A stretch of DNA of 50,382 bases from Ruminococcus flavefaciens (GTDB lineage Bacteria; Bacillota; Clostridia; Oscillospirales; Ruminococcaceae), in NCBI GenBank assembly GCA_004554385.1, contig SFMO01000087.1, positions 1 through 50,382 of the forward strand, read 5' to 3'. Below the pieces are notes generated by a model that had not been told where the DNA came from, ran no database searches, and saw only the letters and a program-made list of their open reading frames with translations. This document shows positions 42,877 through 50,317 of the stretch, one piece after another (position 1 is the first letter of the stretch; every line of letters begins with the position of its first letter). A program made the translations under genes and the position numbers.

Positions 42877-43869
42877 ATGGCAAAAATAGTTATACTCGGC
42901 TCAGGCGGTTTTGGTCTTGCACTTGCGATAATGGCTGAACATTGCGGAAAGCATGATGTTACAGTGTGGTCAAAATTTCAGTCGGAAATAGATGATATAC
43001 GCTCTCACGGAGAACATGTTCAGAAGCTCCCCGGAGTGCCCATATCCGAAAAAATCGCAATGACAAGTGATATATCCTGTATCAGGGGCTGTGATATGCT
43101 GGTTTTCGGTATCCCTTCATCATTTGTCCGCAGTGTCGCTAAGGAAGCTGAACCGTACTGCGACGACCATATGGTCATTGTCAATACGGGAAAGGGTCTT
43201 GAGGAGGGCAGCCTAAAAACTCTCAGTGAGGTAATACTTGAGGAGATACCTACTAAGAAAATGGTGGTTCTCTCAGGACCTTCCCACGCTGAAGAGGTTG
43301 CAAGATGCGTTCCAACAACAGTTGTGGCTGCATCAGTGAACCATGACGCTGCTGAGTACGTTCAGCGCGAATTCGGGAACGATTTTATGAGAATATACCT
43401 TAACGACGACGTTAAGGGCTGTGAGATCGGCGGTGCCCTGAAGAATATCATTGCTCTCTGTGTTGGTATATGCGATGGTCTGGGCTACGGTGACAACACC
43501 AAGGCTGCACTTATGACACGCGGCATCCATGAGATAGCCCGCCTCGGAAAGGCAGCAGGCGCTGATCCCATAACCTTCAGCGGACTGACAGGTATCGGCG
43601 ATCTGATCGTTACATGTACGAGTATGCACAGCCGAAACAGACGTGCAGGCATACTTATCGGTCAGGGGGTATCTCCTGAGGAGGCTGTGGAGCGTGTCGG
43701 AACAGTTGAGGGCTACTTCTGCTGCAAGGCGGCTTATGATCTTGCAAAAAGACTTGGAGTAGAGCTCCCTATAACAGAGCAGCTTAACGAGGTGCTTTTC
43801 AACGGCGGAGATGTAAGACATGCACTTGGCGCACTTATGAACCGTCCACTTATCTACGAAGAAATATAA
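42877..43869 (+). CDS. gpsA: Glycerol-3-phosphate dehydrogenase GpsA
   Basis: 330 aa. NAD(P)-binding GSGGFGLALA (8-17), GPSHAEEVA, the catalytic Lys in GALKNIIAL, and NTKAALMTRGIHE. Supplies glycerol 3-phosphate to the adjacent PlsY. AAGGAG before the ATG. Confidence 0.96.
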   Translation: MAKIVILGSGGFGLALAIMAEHCGKHDVTVWSKFQSEIDDIRSHGEHVQKLPGVPISEKIAMTSDISCIRGCDMLVFGIPSSFVRSVAKEAEPYCDDHMVIVNTGKGLEEGSLKTLSEVILEEIPTKKMVVLSGPSHAEEVARCVPTTVVAASVNHDAAEYVQREFGNDFMRIYLNDDVKGCEIGGALKNIIALCVGICDGLGYGDNTKAALMTRGIHEIARLGKAAGADPITFSGLTGIGDLIVTCTSMHSRNRRAGILIGQGVSPEEAVERVGTVEGYFCCKAAYDLAKRLGVELPITEQLNEVLFNGGDVRHALGALMNRPLIYEEI

Positions 43870-43894
43870 GCAACACATTACGAGGTGAATAAAA

Positions 43895-45433
43895 TTGATC
43901 AATATATGCGATTACAGAGGTCATATAAGAAACTGGAGAGAGCTTTGCAGCGAGCTGGGCATAGATAATACCCTTTCACGTGAGGAGCGCGAAAAGGCGA
44001 TTATTGTCAAGGCGTACGAGAAGTGGGGCAGGGAAATGGCTGACCATTTCTACGGAATGTTCGCATTTGCGCTCTATGATACTGAGAAGGACAAATATTT
44101 CTGCCTTAGAGATCATTTCGGTACAAAGCCTTTTTACTATTACATAACCGCTGATAACAAGCTCCTCTGCGGAACAAATATCAGTAAGATCATCGGTCAG
44201 GAGGGCTTTGTGAAGGAGCTTAACAAAGATATGCTCCAGATATACATGACTCTGACATATGTTGCAGGCGAGGATACATTTTTCAAGGGCGTTAAGAAGC
44301 TCATGCCGGGACACTGGCTTGAGTTTGAAGGCGGAAAGCTGACAGTTCAGCGCTACTGGACTCCAACCTTCAATCCCGATGAAAGCAAGTCTCTTGAGGA
44401 ATGGGCTGACGAGATACACGATACTCTCACAAAGATATTCCCTGAGGTCAAGGATGAGGACGAGATCGCTGAATCCTTCCTCTCAGGCGGTGTTGACTCA
44501 TCATATGTGCTTGCAATGAGTGACGCAAAGCGAGCAGACTCATGCGGATATGACGAGGAGAGATTCGACGAGTCACGTGTTGCTGCAAAGACAGCTGAGC
44601 TCCTTAATGTAGAGCACTGTGTTGCAAATATTCAGCCAAAGGACTTCTTCGACATCGTTCCCTTCGTAATGTACAATATGGAGCAGCCTCTCGGCGATGC
44701 TTCAGCTATCGTTTTCACTCTCGGATGCAAGGCAACTGCCGAGCATACAAAGCTTTGCTATTCAGGCGAGGGAGCTGATGAGTTCTTCGGCGGATATAAT
44801 ATGTACCGCAATGCCGAGCGCTACGGAGATAACCTCAAGACCTTCTATGTTGGCAATACCAACATTATGAAGGAAGAGGAGAAGCAGAAGATACTCAAGC
44901 ATTACGATCCAAATGTGCTTCCTATTAATCTTGTGAAGTACATCTATGACGAGACAGAGGGACTTGATCCTCTTACTAAAATGTCAGATGTCGATATACA
45001 GATCTGGCTGGAGGGTGATATCTATCTCAACGTGGATAAGATGAGTACAGCCTGCGGTCTTGAGATACGTATGCCTCTTACAGACAGAAGGATCTTTGAC
45101 ATCGCTTCCCGTATGCCTTCAAGGTATAAGGTAAACGAGGAGCAGAATAAGGTAGCTTTCAGAACAGCTGCTGCAAAGGTTCTTCCCGAGGAGATCGCCT
45201 TCAGAAAGAAGCTTGGCTTCATCGTTCCGGTAAGGATCTGGCTTGCTGACGAACGATATAACGCTGATGTACGTGCCAAGTTCAACAGCGATATGGCTGC
45301 ACAGTTCTTCGATTTAGACGAGATAAACGCTATATATAAGGACTATGTCGGCGGAAACTCGGATAACTGGCGCAAGGTCTGGACAATTTACACCTTCCTT
45401 GTATGGTATGAGGAGTATTTCGTAAAGAGATAA
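43895..45433 (+). CDS. asnB: Asparagine synthetase B lacking the glutaminase N-terminus
   Basis: 512 aa from a TTG start with GAGGTG 7 bases upstream. The first residues (INICDYRGHIRNWRELCSEL) line up with the YNGEIYNYRELR segment in the middle of the Ntn glutaminase domain, so about 70 residues including the catalytic Cys are missing; gpsA ends 26 bases earlier, so no room exists for them. The synthetase part is complete: SGGVDSS, SGEGADEFFGGY, and the conserved C-terminus. It may use free ammonia. Confidence 0.88.
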   Translation: MINICDYRGHIRNWRELCSELGIDNTLSREEREKAIIVKAYEKWGREMADHFYGMFAFALYDTEKDKYFCLRDHFGTKPFYYYITADNKLLCGTNISKIIGQEGFVKELNKDMLQIYMTLTYVAGEDTFFKGVKKLMPGHWLEFEGGKLTVQRYWTPTFNPDESKSLEEWADEIHDTLTKIFPEVKDEDEIAESFLSGGVDSSYVLAMSDAKRADSCGYDEERFDESRVAAKTAELLNVEHCVANIQPKDFFDIVPFVMYNMEQPLGDASAIVFTLGCKATAEHTKLCYSGEGADEFFGGYNMYRNAERYGDNLKTFYVGNTNIMKEEEKQKILKHYDPNVLPINLVKYIYDETEGLDPLTKMSDVDIQIWLEGDIYLNVDKMSTACGLEIRMPLTDRRIFDIASRMPSRYKVNEEQNKVAFRTAAAKVLPEEIAFRKKLGFIVPVRIWLADERYNADVRAKFNSDMAAQFFDLDEINAIYKDYVGGNSDNWRKVWTIYTFLVWYEEYFVKR

Positions 45434-45439
45434 ATATAA

Positions 45440-45470
45440 AAAGCCCTTTGTGATGCACACAGAGGGCTTT
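45440..45470. terminator. Hairpin after asnB
   Basis: AAAGCCCTTTGTG / CACAGAGGGCTTT arms (one G-T), better T tail on the minus strand. Confidence 0.65.
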
Positions 45471-45483
45471 GCTCAGAATAAAA

Positions 45484-45510
45484 CGGTCACAGTATATGAT
45501 ACTGTGACCG
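45484..45510 (-). terminator. Terminator of the Spo0A-like gene
   Basis: Perfect 12-bp arms CGGTCACAGTAT / ATACTGTGACCG with a 3-nt loop; TTTTATT follows on the minus strand. Confidence 0.8.
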
Positions 45511-45520
45511 AATACTTTGA

Positions 45521-46267
45521 TTATGCGGATTTCATTTTCAGTCTTATTTTATCGGTGATAAGAGCAATGAATTCAGAGTTTGTAGGACGTCCGCGGTAAT
45601 TATCGATGGTATATCCGAAGAAGCTGTTGATAATATCGGAATTGCCTCTGTCCCATGCTATTTCAATAGCGTGGCGTATAGCCCTTTCAACGCGAGATGA
45701 TGTGGTGTCGTATTTCTGTGCGACACAAGGATACAGAAGCTTTGTAACACATTCCATAAGCTTACTGTTGTCAATGGCGCTGAGTATAGCTGTACGCAGA
45801 TAGTGATAGCCCTTGATATGAGCAGGTACACCAAGCTTCTGTATGATCTCTGTGACCATTATCTCAGTGTCTGAGTACTGCGATATATGCGTGATATTGC
45901 AGACAGATTTGATGATCGAAGGCAGTGCTTTGACTTCGTAAGGCCTTGTGAGAAAATATGAGGCTCCGCTCTCAATGACCTGACGTTCAATAAAACTGTT
46001 ATTTATCTCTGATATAACAATGAACGCAGGTACTTTAACAAGAGTTCCTTTGACATGCTCCATGATGCATATCGCGTCGGTGTCCTGTAGTGTGAGATCG
46101 AGGATAACAACATCAGGGGTATCGTTTATTATGGAATCAAGTATAGCTTTACCGGTTTTCTTTCTGGTATATGCTATCATATCATTTTCCATGAGTGTTG
46201 CTGCGACTTTTACTCCGTTTGATGCTGAATCGTCACCGATCAATACTTTGATTCTTTTGTTTTCCAT
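45521..46267 (-). CDS. spo0A: Spo0A-like response regulator
   Basis: 248 aa. Receiver 5-125 with Asp12/Asp13, Asp57 in VVILDLTLQD, Lys replaced by Arg in TRPYEV. C-terminal Spo0A domain 145-248: LGVPAHIKGYHYLRTAI, TTSSRVERAIRHAIEIAWDRG, GRPTNSEFIA, all diagnostic. Master regulator of sporulation and transition state in clostridia. The conserved KPY/KP lysine is Arg here (residue about 108), an atypical change. AAGGAG precedes the ATG. No other sporulation gene is in the window. Confidence 0.9.
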   Translation of the reverse strand: MENKRIKVLIGDDSASNGVKVAATLMENDMIAYTRKKTGKAILDSIINDTPDVVILDLTLQDTDAICIMEHVKGTLVKVPAFIVISEINNSFIERQVIESGASYFLTRPYEVKALPSIIKSVCNITHISQYSDTEIMVTEIIQKLGVPAHIKGYHYLRTAILSAIDNSKLMECVTKLLYPCVAQKYDTTSSRVERAIRHAIEIAWDRGNSDIINSFFGYTIDNYRGRPTNSEFIALITDKIRLKMKSA

Positions 46268-46471
46268 GGTTTTACTCCTTTTCTTTAATCTACAAACAAC
46301 ATTTTACATCACATCTATAACATTTTCAAGGGGTATTTTTAGCGTAAAATGTCGAAAATCAGGATTAATTGTGTATCATCAATTCCATTTATCAGTCTTT
46401 GAGTTTATTTTGCATATTTTATTATATGAAACACTTTATTTTGTAATATAATAAATATATATCGAAGCCTA

Positions 46472-46500
46472 TTGACTTTTATAAAGATTTGCTGTATAAT
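46472..46500 (+). promoter_or_regulatory. Promoter of the tRNA pair
   Basis: TTGACT, 17-nt spacer, TATAAT, about 14 bases before the first tRNA. Confidence 0.85.
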
Positions 46501-46513
46501 ATTAAAGTACTTT

Positions 46514-46598
46514 GCGAGTGTGCTGGAATAGGCAGACAGGCACGTTTGAGGGGCGTGTGTCGAGAGACGTATGGGTTCAAGTCCCATTACTCGCACCA
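46514..46598 (+). tRNA. tRNA-Leu (GAG)
   Basis: Acceptor GCGAGTG pairs with TACTCGC; anticodon stem CACGT/GCGTG with loop TTGAGGG, anticodon GAG; long variable arm; T arm GGTTCAAGTCC. CCA is encoded (46596-46598). Confidence 0.95.
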
Positions 46599-46604
46599 AA
46601 GTAT

Positions 46605-46693
46605 GGACAGATGGCTGAGCTGGTCTAAGGCGCACGACTGGAACTCGTGTATACGTTAATAGCGTATCGAGGGTTCGAATCCCTCTCTGTCCG
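46605..46693 (+). tRNA. tRNA-Ser (GGA)
   Basis: Acceptor GGACAGA/TCTGTCC, anticodon stem CACGA/TCGTG with loop CTGGAAC, anticodon GGA; long variable arm; GGTTCGAATCC. No CCA encoded. Six bases after tRNA-Leu, same transcript. Confidence 0.95.
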
Positions 46694-46704
46694 CTCTTTT
46701 AAAG

Positions 46705-46746
46705 AAGCCTGTATTTCGAGGAAAACACCGAAATACAGGCTTTTCT
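46705..46746 (+). terminator. Terminator of the tRNA operon
   Basis: Perfect 14-bp arms AAGCCTGTATTTCG / CGAAATACAGGCTT, 10-nt loop. Confidence 0.88.
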
Positions 46747-46785
46747 CATGCCTGTAGAAAACAGTTTTAAATGCATTTTTGCAGA

Positions 46786-46832
46786 TTCGTGTGACTGTTT
46801 TACAGTAAAAAATCACACGAAAATCACACGAA
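46786..46832. repeat. TCACACGAA repeats downstream of tRNA-Ser
   Basis: TTCGTGTGA (46786-46794) and two direct TCACACGAA copies 11 bp apart (46813-46821, 46824-46832). Possible integrase arm sites or a scar of an integrated element. Nothing else is seen in 46747-46900. Confidence 0.4.
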
Positions 46833-46903
46833 ATTTATTGGTGGTACAAAGCTATTAAAGAATCCAGCTCCCGCAAGGGAGCTGTTGTTTTTGTAAGTAA
46901 TAA

Positions 46904-46975
46904 ATTTATTGCTTCCACTCCGACTATATGGAGTTCCAGTTCAAGTCCGGCGTGACGATCAGCATTGAAAAGTGA
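46904..46975 (+). pseudogene. 3' remnant of a gene, probably a large serine recombinase (copy 1)
   Basis: Open frame after a TAA ending in DYMEFQFKSGVTISIEK and TGA. No start site. The style of the ending resembles tails of large serine recombinases; this is inference. A near copy lies at 47599-47643. Confidence 0.4.
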
Positions 46976-46984
46976 AAATAGAAA

Positions 46985-47026
46985 TAACGGAAAAAGGACG
47001 GTTCAGTTGAGCCGTCCTTTCGTTAT
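46985..47026 (-). terminator. Terminator of the nitroreductase gene
   Basis: AAAGGACGGTTCA / TGAGCCGTCCTTT arms (one G-T) with outer ATAACG/CGTTAT pairs; abuts the stop codon. Confidence 0.6.
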
Positions 47027-47547
47027 CAATATTTTTCATAGTGAACTTTGCCAAAATCAAAGTCTTTTTCAGTATAGCCACGCTTAATTTCGCCCTTGCC
47101 GCCGAGTGCAATCAGGTTCAGGACAGCATAACCGTCCGGCACACCGAGCAGTTTGCGGATTTCTTCATCAGAGGACTTGCATTTTCCCGTCCTGTTGCGG
47201 ATATGCACCCAGCAAGCACCGAGGTCATACTGCTCGGCAGCAAGCAGAATGTAGGAAGAAGCGATAGCACCGTCCTCAATCCAGAACTCGCCTCTGTCGA
47301 GCTTCACCATGACAACGATAACAGCGTCAGCACCAATGATCTGCGAACCGCCGAGACTTTTGCACTCCGCAAGCCCTCTTATCTTATCCCTAACGATTAC
47401 GAACTCAACAGGTCTGTGACCGAAGGAACAGGGAGCAGCGAGTGCCACCTTCATGATCTCATTCAGCACTTCATCGGAGATATGTTCATTTGTGTATCGC
47501 CTTACCGAACGGCGTTTTGCCGCAAGGTCAAAGAGTTTGTTTTTCAT
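47026..47547 (-). CDS. Nitroreductase-family flavoprotein
   Basis: 173 aa, short type. Ntn motif RRSVRRYT (12-19) near the N-terminus for FMN binding, HRPVEFVIV, and the EDGAIASSYILLAAEQYDLGACWVHIRN helix. FMN enzyme using NAD(P)H; the true substrate is unknown. AAGGA precedes the ATG. It lies in the accessory strip after the tRNAs, between 43-bp direct repeats. Confidence 0.88.
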   Translation of the reverse strand: MKNKLFDLAAKRRSVRRYTNEHISDEVLNEIMKVALAAPCSFGHRPVEFVIVRDKIRGLAECKSLGGSQIIGADAVIVVMVKLDRGEFWIEDGAIASSYILLAAEQYDLGACWVHIRNRTGKCKSSDEEIRKLLGVPDGYAVLNLIALGGKGEIKRGYTEKDFDFGKVHYEKY

Positions 47548-47598
47548 AATTATACCGTCCTTTATGAGTTTTGAATCAAAGTTACAATGTTCTTTTAG

Positions 47599-47643
47599 AA
47601 ATTCCGGTTCAAGTCCGGTGTGACGATAAGCATTGAAAAGTGA
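47599..47643 (+). pseudogene. 3' remnant like that at 46904 (copy 2)
   Basis: KFRFKSGVTISIEK and TGA directly after a TAG; same frame and ending as copy 1. No more of the gene remains. Confidence 0.4.
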
Positions 47644-47657
47644 ATAGATAGAGCAAT

Positions 47658-48054
47658 CCCCGTATCACTGGTGATTCAGTGGTGCGGGGATTTGTATCAG
47701 TGGTTATTCAGCCAGAGAAGCGCATTTTGATAAGCTGCTGCCCAGTCCGGATACCCCTCCGACTGACAGCGGCTGATAAGCCTATGAAGCTCTCCTACCA
47801 GCTCGCTTCTTGAGATAATGTTTTCAGATCTTGAGTTCTCATCGATATAGTCATCCAGTCTGTACGGCTGTCCGTAGGCATTTAAGCCCCATTGGTGTAC
47901 CTCAGCGGGACCGACAGAGAACGCACTGATCAAAACGATATTGCCCTCTTTATTGCGGTTTGTATTCGGTCTGGAATATCTATAGCCATTCAGATGAAAC
48001 TTTTTACCCATTTTTCTGTTCCTTTCTGTACCCCCGCATCACCGGTGATTCAGT
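47658..48054. repeat. 23-bp direct repeat flanking the 104-aa gene
   Basis: CCCCGTATCACTGGTGATTC... at 47658-47680 and CCCCGCATCACCGGTGATTC... at 48032-48054, 21 of 23 identical. The first is part of a hairpin with the following GTGGTGCGGGGATT; the second overlaps the stop of the acetyltransferase gene. Confidence 0.7.
47697..48011 (-). CDS. Unknown 104-aa protein
   Basis: MGKKFHLNGYRYSRPNTNRNKEGN..., then a C-terminal half with helices (SRSELVGELHRLISRCQ and AAAYQNALLWLNNH). No family recognised; no signal or membrane segment. AAAGGAA precedes the ATG. Flanked by 23-bp direct repeats. Confidence 0.7.
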   Translation of the reverse strand: MGKKFHLNGYRYSRPNTNRNKEGNIVLISAFSVGPAEVHQWGLNAYGQPYRLDDYIDENSRSENIISRSELVGELHRLISRCQSEGYPDWAAAYQNALLWLNNH

Positions 48055-48583
48055 CATGCTGTTTTTCCTTTGCGAAATATGTCTCTTTTTTTATTTCCAA
48101 ATCAATATCAATCCATGTTTCACCGCACAGATTATATTCCTCCCGCACTCCGTTTTCTTCAAATCCTACGCTTTTATAGCAATAATATGCCTGCTTGTTG
48201 TTTTCAAAGACACCAAGGCTGACAGAATCAGCTCCATATATCTCAAATGCAAATTTCAAACCGAGCGTAATCATCTGTTTTCCATAGCCCGTTCCTCTTT
48301 TTGAAGGATTGACAATCACATATCCGAAACGGAGCTTTTTATCATCTTCTTCAGGACGTACTCTTGCAGTAAAGAAGCCGACAAGCCCATTTTCATCAAA
48401 AGCAGTAAACGGGAAATACCTGTCGTTATCTTCTTTGCCTGATGTTGCTTCAAGCAAGCGTTTTTCAGTAACAGGATATTCACCCAGAATTCCGGCTGAC
48501 CACTTATAGAATTCTTCCTTTTTGTTTGTCCATGTAATAATTGTTTTTGCATCATTCTTTCTAAATGGTCTAAGCCTAAGCAT
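48050..48583 (-). CDS. GNAT-family N-acetyltransferase
   Basis: 177 aa, RimJ/RimL type. RLRPFRKNDAKTI start, GFFTARV, LRFGYVIVNPSKRGTGYGKQMITLGLKFAFE with the acetyl-CoA loop RGTGYGK, and SLGVFENNKQAYYCYKSVGF. Transfers acetyl to an amine, substrate unknown. AGGAG before the ATG. Confidence 0.9.
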   Translation of the reverse strand: MLRLRPFRKNDAKTIITWTNKKEEFYKWSAGILGEYPVTEKRLLEATSGKEDNDRYFPFTAFDENGLVGFFTARVRPEEDDKKLRFGYVIVNPSKRGTGYGKQMITLGLKFAFEIYGADSVSLGVFENNKQAYYCYKSVGFEENGVREEYNLCGETWIDIDLEIKKETYFAKEKQHD

Positions 48584-48614
48584 TTTTCTGACTCCTGTTC
48601 TTTATACTTTTTTC

Positions 48615-48814
48615 GACAACCATTCCACACACTCAACGTTATTTTGCAATCACCCGAATTGCAATTTTTGATTAGCCCGTTTTTTGCGATTTTACGCTGT
48701 TTTTCAGTGCGACATTCAATCCACACACTGAAAAATCATAAAAAGCAGTTTCACGCACCCTAAATCGAGTGCGTGATTTGGTTGTCAAAAATCAAAGTGT
48801 GCGGATTGGTTGTC
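48615..48814. repeat. Four copies of a 19-bp repeat in a 280-bp intergenic stretch
   Basis: GACAACCATTCCACACACT (48615-48633), GACATTCAATCCACACACT (48711-48729), and the inverse form at 48768-48786 (AGTGCGTGATTTGGTTGTC) and 48796-48814 (AGTGTGCGGATTGGTTGTC). First and last form an inverted repeat. The stretch 48584-48866 has no gene. Confidence 0.6.
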
Positions 48815-48866
48815 AAATGTGCCGTGTACGTGATTTTGCCCTTTTACCTGTTTCCGCATACAGAAA

Positions 48867-49229
48867 TCAAAGAAATATTACATCTTTATGATTTTCAACA
48901 AATTCACTGAGGCATTCACAAAGAGAGGGCGAAAACTCATAATAAGCGTCATCTGTATCAACCCAACCATTTTCTTCCTCTTCTTCTGTAAGTGCTTTTT
49001 TATAATTGTCAGCAATCTCTTTGTAACCTATAAAAAGAATTGCATCATATAAAGCCTGCGGATCTGTATCCGGATAACAATCAAAGTAACCACTGTGTCC
49101 GCCGCTGTTCATTTCAGTATCATACCAAAAACAAAGAACGGCTTTCTGTTGTAATTCGGATAATGTGTCCATCTCACGATCACATACTTCATCAATAAAT
49201 CTGTTCCATCTTAAACTTTTTTCATCCAT
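48867..49229 (-). CDS. DUF4375 / DMP19-like protein
   Basis: 120 aa from the ATG at 49229; a GTG at 49286 lacks a ribosome binding site. GGHSGYFDCYPDTDPQALYDAI and IGYKEIADNYKKAL fit the DUF4375 domain, and the sequence is very acidic, as in the DNA-mimic protein DMP19. Function here is unknown. Its own promoter lies at 49325-49353 and a large palindrome lies upstream. Confidence 0.65.
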   Translation of the reverse strand: MDEKSLRWNRFIDEVCDREMDTLSELQQKAVLCFWYDTEMNSGGHSGYFDCYPDTDPQALYDAILFIGYKEIADNYKKALTEEEEENGWVDTDDAYYEFSPSLCECLSEFVENHKDVIFL

Positions 49230-49324
49230 AACTAAGATTATTCCTTTCTGTATTATTTTGTCTCTTTTGACATCAAAACTGCGCACTCAACGTGTGACGT
49301 ATTTGGAATCATGTCGTTATTCTT

Positions 49325-49353
49325 ATAATATCAGAAGTCTAAACACTTGTCAA
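49325..49353 (-). promoter_or_regulatory. Promoter of the DUF4375-like gene
   Basis: TTGACA, 17-nt spacer, TATTAT on the minus strand. Confidence 0.8.
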
Positions 49354-49371
49354 TATATAATGTGACTATAT

Positions 49372-49401
49372 TATTTCAATAGACCACGGTCTATTGAAAT
49401 A
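49372..49401. repeat. 30-bp palindrome upstream of the DUF4375-like promoter
   Basis: TATTTCAATAGACC, AC, then the exact reverse complement. It lies 18 bp upstream of the -35. A half site CTATTGAAA recurs at 49466-49474. It lacks a T tail, so it is a site rather than a terminator. Confidence 0.75.
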
Positions 49402-49481
49402 GCAAAAAAATGTGTCATATAAGTTGTTTTTAGGCTTTTGCAATATTGCAAATAAAAACGATACGCTATTGAAAGATGATT

Positions 49482-49503
49482 GGAGCCGGTTATTACCGGC
49501 TCC
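49482..49503 (-). terminator. Hairpin after the resolvase gene
   Basis: GGAGCCGGT / ACCGGCTCC arms with a TATT loop; weak T tail, so termination is uncertain. Confidence 0.5.
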
Positions 49504-49510
49504 GTCTCAT

Positions 49511-50083
49511 TTATGTATACTTTCTTTCGTATTCTTTGAGCCTGCGGTAAAATGTGTTGGCACGCAGGCCCATCTCTTTCTGAAACCATACAGCAGTAAT
49601 AGTACCAGACTTCCACTGCTGATACAGCTGACCGAACTTTATCCAGTCGATAGGTAGAGGCTGCCGACCTTTATACTTACCCTGAGACTTGGCGATGGCG
49701 ATACCTTCACGCTGTCTCTGTAGGGTTTGTTCACGTTCAAGCTCTGAGAGCGCCGCAAATATCGACAGAACGAATCGTCCCTGCGGAGTGTTGGTATCGA
49801 TGTTCTCCTTACTGCTGACAAGAGTAACCTGTTTCCGCTGAAGTACATCGATTATGTTGAGCAGATCTCTGGTGGATCTTCCAAGCCTACTGATGCTTTC
49901 GATATATAACGTATCACCCTCGCGGACGTATTCCAACATTGCTTTCAACTCGGGACGGTCAGCATTTTTACCGGACATCTTCTCGGCAAAGATACGCTCG
50001 ACCTGATATTGCTTCATTAGAGCTTCCTGACGAGCTGTCTCCTGATGTTCCGTTGATACCCTAATATATCCTATTCTGCCCAT
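49511..50083 (-). CDS. Serine resolvase/invertase (Tn3 type)
   Basis: 190 aa from the ATG at 50083 (AAGGAGAAG upstream; an ATG 24 bases earlier is less well placed). Catalytic Ser in GYIRVSTEHQ (residue 10), ESISRLGRSTRDLL, GRFVLSIFAALSELEREQTLQRQREGIA, then a short helix-turn-helix 150-185. It recombines at paired res sites; the repeats upstream (50158-50206, 50261-50317) may be such sites. It marks the mobile nature of this strip. Confidence 0.92.
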   Translation of the reverse strand: MGRIGYIRVSTEHQETARQEALMKQYQVERIFAEKMSGKNADRPELKAMLEYVREGDTLYIESISRLGRSTRDLLNIIDVLQRKQVTLVSSKENIDTNTPQGRFVLSIFAALSELEREQTLQRQREGIAIAKSQGKYKGRQPLPIDWIKFGQLYQQWKSGTITAVWFQKEMGLRANTFYRRLKEYERKYT

Positions 50084-50157
50084 AGTTCTTCTCCTTACTG
50101 TCCCCAAAAGTGGTTCTTACTTTCGGAACGTCTCAAAAGTCAAAACAGGACTTTTAT

Positions 50158-50206
50158 GTACACTTTTTTGCCTGTTTTCAAGGTGTGCAATAAAGTGTAC
50201 TTTTTT
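50158..50206. repeat. Inverted repeat GTACACTTT / AAAGTGTAC upstream of the resolvase
   Basis: GTACACTTT at 50158-50166 and its reverse complement at 50192-50200, followed by six T. Possible resolvase binding site. Confidence 0.5.
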
Positions 50207-50260
50207 AGACATTAAAAAGCGCCGCAGCAGTTCTCATATAGGCTTGTAAAAAGTCAAGTA

Positions 50261-50317
50261 AAACATACAATTTTCCGCCAGAAAATATACAAGCCGTTCG
50301 CCACAAAGTATACAAGG
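50261..50317. repeat. Three iteron-like repeats, about 22-23 bp apart
   Basis: AAACATACAA (50261), AAATATACAA (50283) and AAGTATACAA (50306); between the last two, CCGTTCGCCACA echoes CCGCCAGA. Spacing is two helical turns. They could bind the resolvase or an initiator protein. No gene is seen in 50108-50382. Confidence 0.5.

Larger units (their letters stand above)
46934..47644. repeat. 43-bp direct repeat flanking the nitroreductase gene
   Basis: 46934-46976 and 47602-47644 agree in all but 3 of 43 bases, same orientation, one on each side of the nitroreductase gene. Confidence 0.75.

Noticed and set aside
46625..46816. Minus-strand frame of 63 aa with ERDSNPRY
   Set aside because: It is antisense to tRNA-Ser; this peptide pattern is a well-known false annotation over Ser tRNAs.
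47041..47574. Plus-strand frame of 177 aa opposite the nitroreductase
   Set aside because: The minus-strand protein has clear nitroreductase motifs; the opposite frame has none.
50261..50317. CRISPR-like spacing of short repeats
   Set aside because: Only three imperfect units of about 10 bp without distinct spacers, and no cas genes.
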